This document shows, one piece after another, positions 24,201 to 36,200 of a DNA stretch of 64,000 nt (within the stretch, counting starts at the first letter, position 1; every line of letters begins with the position of its first letter). Where the stretch lies: the NCBI RefSeq assembly GCF_018143015.1, contig NC_054743.1, positions 41,868,922 to 41,932,921 of the forward strand, in the 5' to 3' direction. Under the pieces are notes generated by a model, which made no database searches, was not told where the DNA came from, and worked only from the letters and a program-made list of their open reading frames with translations. Made by a program: the position numbers and the translations under genes. Source of the DNA: Lytechinus variegatus. Taxonomy: Eukaryota > Echinodermata > Echinoidea > Temnopleuroida > Toxopneustidae.

Positions 24201-27200
24201 TAGATACATACGATCGGATTGGCTAAATAGCCCTTTTCTATCATAATAATGTACATGTATTTATGATTGGTAACCATCAGATAGTTTTAAAGATCAAATT
24301 TATACATGTACATGTAGCAGGAACACTGTACATATCAGGGAAAACTACACATTTGAATACAAAAATACAGTAGGCCTGTGAAAATACAAATTTTCCTTTT
24401 AAATTTGTGGCTATTTACACTTGTATACAGTTATTGAAACAGGTAGAGTATTGTACACATGACCAAAATCAAGGTTTTTTTTTCTTGTAGTTATATGACT
24501 TGATGACGATGGCTGTCAAATATCAGATATCACTCTGTCTCAGACCTAAGGATATTCTTCTTGTTACTCTAAACCACATGGATGCCATCAGAAGCTTTGT
24601 TTGTGACAACCCAACACTCAAGGCTGGTGTAGAGGGCGTTTGTCGTCTGCTCTTAAAGGTTGGTATAGTTTGTTTATAAGTGCCAAAAGAATACATTTTG
24701 AGTGCCAAAAGTAGCAATTCATTGCTTTGAGCAAAAAATTGACCATTCATTTTACGCTGTGTATGTACATGTAGAAGGGTGTTAAATGCAAAATGTTAAT
24801 TTGCCATAATATTGGCTAGGATGTTGTGTAATTGATATGAATTTAATTTATAGTTCATTAGCTCAGGCACACAATTGTTAGGCTGGTTCAGCAATTTTAC
24901 CACCACCATTATCATCGTCATCATCCTTATCATTGACAACATCATTATCATCACTATTGATCATCACTGTCATCAAAATCATCATTACCAGTGTCATCAT
25001 CAACATCAACAACATCACCATTACCTTTATCATAATCATCACCATCATTATCATCATCATCATCTTCATAATCATCATCAACATCATCTTCATCATCATC
25101 ACCATCATCATCAACATCATCATCAACATCATCATTAACATCATCATCATCATCATCATCAACATCAACAACATCATCTACAACATCATCACCATCATCA
25201 CCATCATCAACATCATCAACATCATCATCAACATCACCACCATCATCACTATCATCATCATCACCACCACCATCATCAACATCATCATCAACATCATTAC
25301 CATCACCTTCCATATCATCAATATCCTGTTAGATATACATGTTAACAAGAAATTGACACTAGAGAATGTCAGATACATGTACATGCAACTTGGATAAAAA
25401 TCTATGTTAGATATGAATGCATTACCTACATGTACCAGATAGGATTTTTTGGATAAAGCATCTTTATGAATTACATTTTTGGCATAATATTATATGATAC
25501 TTTTCATGCAACACATTAAGAGGTGAAATGTTAAGTGTTAATTGTAAATTATATTTTTTCTTCCTTTCTTCGTCAGACCTTTTCTGGTGTAACATTGGGA
25601 GAGTTTCAGCTCATACGGCAGACACTTTTAGGCTTCTTTCAAGACATGCATATTAGGGTAAGAAAAACTACATGTAATTGTGCTTGTGTCAGATAGCTTT
25701 GCCCTTTAGAAATCATCATATTTTCATAAATGCTGAATTGTGAAACGGCATTAGAATTCAGTAGTCCCTATTTATAATTCAGGTTTACATGTGAGGCAGG
25801 TCTTCAAAAAGTAGCTTCTTCCGTCAAAGTGATGCGTGACGTACACAGGTTCCGCATAATTAACGAGCACGATGCTGATCAAAAGACCTATTGTCATTGC
25901 TGCTCTAAAATGTTTTTTTCATCAAATTTCATCTCTGAAAAAGGGAAGTATTCTTTAGTACCATGTCTTTGAGTTTGTAAAATCATTTGAAATGTTGGTG
26001 AAGGTATGGATAATTATTCACTTCTCAAAAGTTACTGTTTTTAGAATCTATATTCTTTTTGAGTAAATTTGTTTTACCTGTACATCAAAGTGACCTGCAT
26101 ATAGGTTTGATTTGGTGTAGAGTGCTATTTTCACAGACAAAATACATAATGTACACATACGTACATGCATTACAACTTTAAAACCAAGAATACCAACTGC
26201 TCTCTGATTGGTTGAATAGCCTGCACACCCCATGTGCTGACCCAGAATCCTAATTACATGTACTAATTACATGTACGTCTCCATGGTGACACTCCATGGT
26301 TACACTTTCTATGCAGTAAAATGGAACTCCTAAAATTGAACACAATTGCATGCTTTGAACCATTTCATGAAATTAAAAAAAATCTTTCTTGCATTGAACT
26401 CGATTTGAAATACACGTACATGTACATGTAGTGTGATCTTGACCCGATTATTGCATGTACATGTAGGTGTCACATATTTGACAGTGTGAGTACAAGAGCT
26501 CTCAGACTTTCAATTTTATTAAACACTGTATTTTATGGGCTCAAAACGAAAAATTTCTAAAGCTCAATGAACAAGAAAGAACAAAGAAAATACTGTTTTA
26601 AGACATGGCTGATATTCACTTCTCAGAAGAGTTGAATACAAATTTTAATGGACCCTTCTGAAATATACATACAGTATTTACATAAATATGTAATCTTTTC
26701 AATGATTGAATAAAATCAAATTTTGGTCAGGTGGGATAAAGTGTTATGAGTATTATTAGAAAAAAAGTAGGTCTCAAAAGTTTTTGAGATTTTTTTTTAA
26801 TAGGGAGGAGGATGGGAAATGAATATACCGGTAGGCCATTTTCTCATTAGCATAGAGACATGTACATGTAGTTTGATTGGATACAGTAGTTCAGAAAGAG
26901 CATGGAAACCCAGTACATGTACAATAAAGGACTATTTCCTACATGTTGCTATGCTTCATGACCATGTACACTGCATGCCTCTTTGATTGTGTTGCTTGTT
27001 GCCATGGTAACAGGTTCTTCAGTGTCTTGGCAAATGAGGCACACCTCCATGTATTTTGGGAAGATGGTGAAAAATGCATTGGCATTTCTGTGATTAATGA
27101 TGTCATAGAGCCGACGGATGAATACAATGTAGTCGTTAACTGTCCTGCATTTAAATAGTTCACGGAGAAGTACTTGTCTTCGTAATGGTGAATATGATAT

Positions 27201-30200
27201 GTCATGACCAAATTAATGTGACTTATTGTCACATTTGATGCTGTGTACCAGAACAAAGTATGGTTTGATAATTGTGAGACCATTTGCTTATCATGATAGA
27301 TAAACATGGCAGGTACATTTAGATCAAATATGCAGAAGGGGAAAATGTTATGAATTCATATGTACATACATGAACATGTACATGTTCATCAGTTATGTAC
27401 AGGTACAGCACTACATGAAGTACAGTATTAGCAGTACCAAAATAAAGCAGAAGTAATGAGTTCAAAATGTAGATATTTTGAACTGATATAACATACATGT
27501 TCATCATTTATTTACAGAAACTACATGTAGTACAGTAAAGGCAGTCTTAGAAGCAGAAGTACATGTACATTGTAGTATTATGTACGAGGTTGTGCAGTGT
27601 ACATCTACCTGTCTCTCTCAGATAACGTTCTGTCTTTTGTGTCAATTAAAGTTAATTAGTTAGTACACACACAAATAGGCATCTGACTGTTGAATTCCTA
27701 TTAGAGTGTTTTAGTCATAATTGACCTTGTACACCTAGGATGAGCAATTGTCACTGAAACTAATGAAAGAAGCTAGCTACAGTTGGCTGGGATTGTAATG
27801 ATAATTTCAGCCGCACAGGTCTGTTTCTTCATCTACACGTAGTAATCGAGAATTTGGATGTACAGGTGTAGATGCCTGTACATTTTATTACATACAGTAC
27901 ATGTACATTCATGGAACACAATAAACAACAGTAGGATTTTCAATATAACACTTGCATACTTTACAGTGGGAATATGTAATTTATTTGTTGATTTAACAAA
28001 TAAATGAGTTCAATATTTTCTCATTATTTTTAGCTTACTTGTACATGTTTAGTATTTCCAATATTTACAAGTACATGTAATTCAGGGGAAAAGACTTTTT
28101 ATCATTATCATCATCATTTAGTTTAGGTACTCTCCTGTCTCCATAAATTGTAATTTTGGTCTACTCACTGTTGTACTTTGTATGAAACTCTGACAGCATG
28201 TGAATATAAAATACTTTGCTAGCTGGGCTTTGCAGCGTACATGTGCATTAATTGACAGTGTGCTCACTGCTCAGGCATCATGTACGGTAATTGTGTTGTC
28301 ACAAGAAATTAAACCTCTTTTGTGGCCTCACTATATGACATTTTGTAATGCACATGTACACAATCATAAAATTCAACTACACAAATACGGAACCAATGAA
28401 GAGGCGGAGGAGCATCTTTTACAAACACTTGAGAAGCACCAGTGGTAATTGTTTGGATTGGATAAAACTTACAAATTTGTCCATACACTGTTCAATATTT
28501 GTTGTAAAATAATTATACAAGATCCAATTTTTTTACTCATTCAGGCTAGTATAAAGCCTACTGTGACATACCAAAAACACATCTTCATCATTAGAATGTC
28601 ACATACTCTGTATGATTCTTTGAATAATTTTATGTGTTGTATGTCTGTGGTTGGGATGTGTAACTGTACATACATGTACTGTATACAGTGATCTTTACTT
28701 GAAGATAAACAATGAATGTAACTGTAAATTGAGTACTGTCAGATTATAGACCATAAATATGCTACAAGGAGTAAAGATGCTGGTCAATTATATCTCCCAA
28801 TATGCAGAACCACACAGGGCCAGTTTTCAATTACTTTCATGGGATCAAAAATTTGGAATTGTATACCAAATGATATAAAGGAAAAGAGATCAAGGAACAC
28901 TTTCCGAAAGGAATTATTTGCATGTACCTAAATACAACCAACCCTCTAATTTAATTCTGACAAGAGAATAGGAAATATTTCAATAGAATAAAGAGTATTC
29001 TATATAAATCTCTAATTCTAATTATATGTTTTATATAACGTGGTGATTTTTCAAACAACATTTATAGCATTATTCACTGTTCACACATTTCTTTTATGTA
29101 AAATATCAAAGATTTGAAGGAATCAGTCTCGACTAGCACTTGTGCTACCTTCTGGTTCCTTCTTAACAACAACATTCAACCATATTCGTGTCTTTTTGTT
29201 CAATCATCAATATTGGAAACTGTGACTAGGATCTTAAATATTGTTAAAACATTTGTTTTAGGTTTATAAATGCATGTCACATTTTATGTATTCAGATTTA
29301 TTGTTTGTATTCTCATTAATGTTAGCAATTACATCTGTATACTAGAATAGTTACGTTTGTGCTGTGATGTTAACACATTGTTATCGTTATTGATATTGTT
29401 GTTAAGTAAATAGATAAACTCAAACTCAACTCAAACTTGTCAAAAATCCATTGCACATCTTTAAACAAGGATATTGCTATAAGGATGCTACATGTATGCG
29501 TCTTCTGATTGCAGCTTTCCGGCAGTTCCTATTATTTTTTCTATAAGATGGTGACTGTGGTGATTTCTATTTTACATGTAAAGCTGCTTGTAGTATTTTT
29601 GCAGGAATGACGTGTCTTTGACTTAACATTGAACTTTAACCAGATATTAAAACCTTTCATCTCTATCTGTCAGGTGTCAATATTCTTGAAAGAGAAGGTG
29701 CAGAGTTCTAACGGGCGGTTTGTTCATTCCCTCGGTGGCGCTGTTCCATACGGCACAGAGATTCCAGGAACAATCAGGTTTGTAGAATATTTGTTCTGTG
29801 ATCAAGTCGGTGTTACAGAACAGAAAATACAGAGAGGCGTATAAATGAAGGCTTATTCACTTTTCTATTTAATTTCACTCTTCACTCAGTCAACCTGGTG
29901 TGAGTGGCCACCTGTCTATAGCTACATGTACGTACATGTACCACCTGTCTCACCTGTCTATGGTGACCATTAAAAACTGATTCCCATGGAGGCAAATTGT
30001 GTGTATGAGAAACTACCTGTTTTTAAAGGCCACATTTTGTGTTTCCCTTGAAGTGGTCACTATGGATAGGTTCATATGTAATCTTTTTTAATATATAAAA
30101 ACATCTAAAAATAAAAATGGTGATATAAAAGTCTAAAGATATTTGTATAATGTAGACTGGCCTGAGGGAAACAGTAAATATATTGCCCGCAATATAATCT

Positions 30201-33200
30201 TATTGGCCCGAGTCGTTAGACGAAGGAAATATGTTTCTTTTTATAAAAGGGAAATATATTTTATGTTCCCTGAAAGAAAAGTCAGTCAATATTTCTAGTA
30301 TTATCCAAATCAGACATCTACAGGGCTGTAGAGCAAAAATTGTGAAAATTTAGATATTTTACCCTTTAAGATTGCAAATCTATTTTGTTATTATGGGCAG
30401 ACTGAACCTCTGAACTTAACCATTGTGACGTAATCGAAATGTGGCGTACCCGGCCTGGTAACGCAGTATCCAGCTAGCGTTGTCTTATCTGGATTAACAT
30501 CATGAAGTATATTGTTGGTTTGCGGTTCAATAGGACGCTTATAAGGATGTGTGGAACACTGGGATGCTAGCTGTGCCTGTAATATTGCCTGCTACTTTTC
30601 CTTGTATGTTCTCATTGACTTTCTGAGCAGCCAATAATTTGGGCCCATGGATAAACAATTGGAAATTCATTGACCAACCATTTGATCACAGTCATAAGCA
30701 GGCAATAAAAGTTGTCCTGCTCACATGTCTGATATGGTTAATAATTATCTATTCTATTTCTTTCTTTTTTTCCATGAAAATGATAGAAAAAAATAGTGGT
30801 TAGTGCCAATTTGAGGAGCGAATACAGATTAATCTTTACCTTTAAGTTTTGCCTTTGTACATTACATGCAATATACCTCTATGGGTTATACAGTGAATGA
30901 CAATCATCCATATTCTTAAGATAAATGCATCTAATAATTTTACTTTAGCAGTCTCCCGAGTCACACAGCATTTGCTCCAGGCTTTATTTTGTCAAAGATA
31001 TACATGTGCATGTACATGTAGGGTTATAACATAGAGCTACTAATGGTTGTGAAATATAGTTTTGTGTTAATAGAATTGGGGTTAGGTTTAGGGTAGGGTA
31101 CAGAGTTGAACTTAGTTATTCGATAAGTTTGTTGAATTCATAGCGGAGCAATTGTTGCCGGAGCAAGTGTCATGGAATTGTCTCCTTTCCTTATATTACA
31201 GATATTTCAACCGAGATGGGAAGCAGGTTGAGACAGAGGAGTTCTCCTGCCCAGGGAAGTACATTGCCTCCTTCAAGGAAGGCTCGTTTGAAATGGAAGG
31301 AGACAGGGTCATCAAGCTCGGAAGGAACATGTACTGCACATCAAAGACGGGAGACGCCACGGTCATGGGGGACTCCGGCGGCAGGGGCAAATCGAAAGCC
31401 TCTGCGGAGCATGTGAGTATGATGTTCCCATTTGATTAGATAAGTTTGGAGGCTTATGAGTCCAAGGAATAGCTTTCCTGGTGTCACATCACAGACTGCT
31501 CCACATAAAAAAAAAAATGTCTTTTGAGGAGCAGATTTTTAAATAGCACTGTACAGAACTGATAGTTGAGAGCTTTTCGTTTTGACCAAAATAGAATTGG
31601 ATAATTGAAGTAATATAATATTTTCAATAAAGCTCCATAACAAAGGATTTATGAATTGTCTTGATTTAAGGAGAAATGAACAAGTCCTAGAAAATGTAAA
31701 CCTGAAAGATATATCTTGATTTGTTTTTCTTTTAATCCACAGGCATCAGCTAATCCTAATCCCATGGTGAAAGCAGAGCTTAATCTCCTGGCTCATCTGA
31801 TGGGTGCGGTGGAGAAGAAACCTGCTGGTCCTGGCAAAGAAAATGATTTTAGGATCAGTATGTTCAATACAGATGAAGAAGAAGAGTAAGTCATTCCATT
31901 ATTGATAAAAAAGAAAGAAAGAAAAGGAGTGAATTCATCCATGTACTTCAGCATTAGGTGGTTGAGGGCAGGCTGCCACTATATTATAACCTATGTTTTT
32001 TAATACAGGTGCGACCTACTCCTATACGAGTGGCAGATTCAAGTTTTCACTGGTCCAAACTTTAAATTTACTGGTCCCCCAAAATAAGAATATAAACAGA
32101 ATACTTCTAACATTCCTGCCCATCCAAATACACATACACACACACCCCTGTCCTTGCCGAACACCCTTGTTTGCAAGTGTGGTCGTGCTGAAGTATCGTC
32201 ATACTACAAGTTCAGGATTTTCCCAAGTTGTAGTTTACATTCTGGTTTGAAGTTTTAGTTTGTGTAATGAGAGACTAGATTCTAGCACAGTCTGATCAAT
32301 CTTAAGGGATTCTAAAATACCTCATCCTGTCTGGTTTTCTGATGAAACAACTGATAATGACTGTGGGCAGAACAACTTGTGCTAGAGATGTGATATTATT
32401 AGTTAAAACATGGGCATCAATCCAAACTTGAGCATGGGGGGGGACACAATAGCAACATGCAAGCATGTCACTTTTATAGGTATACTTTCAAAGTTAATAC
32501 CATGACGTATTGCTGAAGCCTGTCTTCGTTCTCCCTCACTCCACGTACCTCCCCCTCCCCTCTCTCTCTAGCTCTCTCTATCCCACTACACACACAAACC
32601 ACACACCCACCCACCCACACACAACCTCTATCTGACTTTGTTTCCTTCAATTTGACCTTTGAATATATGAAAACTATATGAAAGGATGCCTTTATCATGC
32701 TTTCAACAAGAATTTTAAGAAGCTTTATGAACATATCTATTAAATACTGAAATTTTTCTCCATGAAAATCAAGTTGCCTGGTTATGTTACATTGTGACAC
32801 AAATAATAATGTAAACTCAAAATGAAATGCATCACTTGTCATATTTTATTCAAACTTCAAGAATATGACATATTATTTTCATCATGACTTAGTCCAATAA
32901 CTTGTAGTAGAGGTGTACTCTTCCAAATTTCATCCTCTTTCTTTGCTCAACTTTGCCTTACATTACTCACTATCTTCAGTGGATTACACTTTAATACCAG
33001 TTACTTCCACTCCCTGGCCATAAACATGTCAACAAGTGGTCAGTGTAGTGAAGGTACAACTTGTGTCCTTTGCTCCAAAGTACAGTCTAAATCCATATAT
33101 TAAGAGGATTCATCCTAGTCAGAGATTAATGAATATCAGAAAAGAAATTTACCAGAAAAAATAAAAGAGCAACCCCTAATCTTTTTCCTGGTACCTTACT

Positions 33201-36200
33201 AATACAATTTACACTGCTCATGTCTGAACCAATGAAGCTAAAAGACAAAATTGGTGGTTAAAGGGGGCTGACTGATCAGCCCGGCAAAGCAACGTTTTCA
33301 GCCTTGCATATTAAAATATCCTTATTAAAAGGATTATTCATAGTAACCACATTTAGTAATAAATAAATCATTCAGCTCAGTGAGGCATCAGTGAGAGATT
33401 CATCTCATACTTGCTTGCCATACCTTGCAAAAATGGAATTTGTACCTGTTGTCTATCTGATTAATTTGTGCAGTCATGCATGGTGTCATTGGTAAAAAAA
33501 AACAACCCAAAACCAAGGTATCAATTTGGCTAATTTAACATGTAATATTTTAAAATCTTGAAATATTAACTCTTAAAATTTTGATTACCATTTTAATACA
33601 TACTGTTTTCAGCTTCTCTTTATATGCATCCCTTTAAGAACCAAGTCAGTTTCATTATAAAAATAACATTTTAAATTTTAAAGGGAAGATCCACCCAAAC
33701 TAAAATTTAAAAAGACAAGAGAAATGTGAAATATCATAATTTTTCTTCATTCTATTTTTAATCAGGGTTTGATTTGTCCCTGAACATGTCGAATATAAAG
33801 AGCTTTTTTTTTCAAAATTGCAAATATTGAAATAGTCTATACCGTATGTTATAAAATACAAAGGAAATAGTGAGTGTGTGACATCCACTGTCTCATTTGC
33901 ATTTCACCCTCGTTATGCAGATAACTGTATCATGAAAATGAAATTTTTGAACATACCAAAACTTCTTATTTTACATCCGTTTTGAGGATTTTTTCAGTTT
34001 CATTCTTGTTTTTTTTCTCTATCTCTCTCTCTCTTCAAATTAACTTTTGTAAAGTGGACTTGCCCTTGAAGGGGTGCATACATTTTTTTACTTGGGGTAC
34101 CCATGAATGGAGCCATATTATTTAGCACTCTTTACTTCGTTAAATTTCATTGGTATATCTCATCCTACCAAAGATGTGCCTCCTTGATTCACAATTGTGA
34201 GCAAATGATACTGCTATATCATGTAAATTTATTTCAGCTAACTTGTCACGATGCACATGACAAACCATCAGATGGTTCAATCTGTCTTGCTTCATTGTGT
34301 TCCTCAACCAAGTTTTCACCCGCCTCAGAGAGCACTGAGAGATCTTTCTGCCTCACATGAACTGGCGGGGGATATTAACAAAAGTCGTAGTAGTCGTTCA
34401 ACTTGGGGGAACACTCTCCTTACGTCTGGCACCATGTTTTTTGAAGAGAATTCTGTATTCTTCAAGAGATGAACAGCTAAATTTATGCCGAAAGAAGGCT
34501 AACTCTGGCTGAAGTGTACATGTATGTGCATCCTCTAGCTCGGGATACTTTTCCACAAGGTCTTTGTGGAAGGAACCAGATAAAAGCATTGATGCCAACT
34601 TGTTCTGCTCTTGGAGATCTGTGGTACTGAAGTATGTTATCAGACTAGAAAGGGCGCTGTCAATAACCTTGAAAAAATCAGTGCGATATGTTTCCTCGAT
34701 GGAACTTGAAACATATTGCTGGGACCCATCATTATACCTCGCTGGGATTCTTGTTGATCTTGCAGTTAGAGGATCAATGTTCCACTTCTTAATCTTTGAA
34801 TTTGCATCTTCAAATAGCCTGCTGAAGCTTTCATCAGAGCGAAGTTGTTGGAGCTCACTCTTAACAATGTCAGCTGAGGCAGGCATTCCTGAAATGGTAG
34901 TAGTGGAACTTTGCAAACATCTGTTGAACTTCTCCAGGCATTGCAAGATTGGCAAGGCTGCAACTACGCTGAGGACACATTTTCCTGAAGAGATCCATTC
35001 CTTTATTCCATTTGCTCGTGAAGGGAATTCTGTCCCAAAGTCACAGGATGCTATCATCAGTGCTTCTAAAACATCTTCATACAAGTAGTTATTCAATAAG
35101 GCAACTACGGAAGCACAACGTGTGAGCCATCTTGTAGGCAGATGGGCTTCAGCTTTCTTGATGAGGAATGTTCATCTTCTCCATGCAAATTCAGATAGAG
35201 ATGTTTAAATTTGCCAGATTTCTTGTAGATGTTCCCCAACTCTTGGAGGTGGTCAAGGGCATCTCTTGCAAATGGAGCAGCCTGTACAGCTTTCGACATG
35301 ATTAGATGGGAAACGTGGGTTCCACAGTGTGTGTAACTTGCCAGTGGTTTAAACGTGTGCCTGGCATCCCTGATACTTTCCCAACATGTTACTTGCCCCA
35401 TCATATGTCTGTGCTCTTAGATTCTTGATTGGCAATTGCAGTCTTGTCAATACGTCTTGCAGCATGTTATAGAGTGAAACACCAGTTGTATTTGGTATCT
35501 CATAGAATCCCAGGAATTCTTCCTCGATATCAAATGTGTTTGTCATGTAATGAACGCATATGGACTCCTGTTCCTTACCGACACAATCCTGAGTCCCATC
35601 AATAATAATACCGAAGTACTTTGACGCATTAATCTCCTCGCAAATATCTCTCAACAACCTGTGGGACATTAATTGTAGCACCTCATTTTGACATGAACCA
35701 CTTGTAAAAGTGGTCTTTCTCTCCAGCCAGTTTTTCAGACTTTGGTCATTTGATGCAAGTAAGTTTAGGAGAAGCCTGAAGTTGCTCTCTCTATCTTCCC
35801 TACCTTGCAGAACTTTGAACAATTTTACATTAACACTTATTGTTCAAGTGAACTTCAGACATTTAACTACCAGTTGCCACTTTTCTAACAGGCATCTTGA
35901 TTCTTGAAAAATGTGCTGGTGATCTGGTGCAACTAGGTAGATGGATGGATCGTACCCGGTGGGTGTTTCATAAAGCTGTTCGTAAGTTAAGAGCGACTTT
36001 AAGAACGACTGGCGATGCGTTCTTGTGGTAAATGACATACAACCAAAATGTTCATTGGCGATGGTTTACGCGAAAGAAAGGATCACCAGTCATTCTTAAA
36101 GTCGCTCTTAACTTAAGAACAGCTTTATGAAACACCCACCCGGTCCTAAATAAGTAACGGCAAAAGCTTCTGTCTTCTGATTCGCTGAAAGTACCAGTAT

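Noticed and set aside
24875-25397. His/Ile/Met/Asp-rich ORFs of up to 154 codons
   Set aside because: Artefacts of the (ATC)n microsatellite in OSCP1 intron 3.
34564-35088. 174-codon plus-strand ORF
   Set aside because: Antisense shadow of the hAT transposase relic, whose minus-strand frames carry the family motifs.
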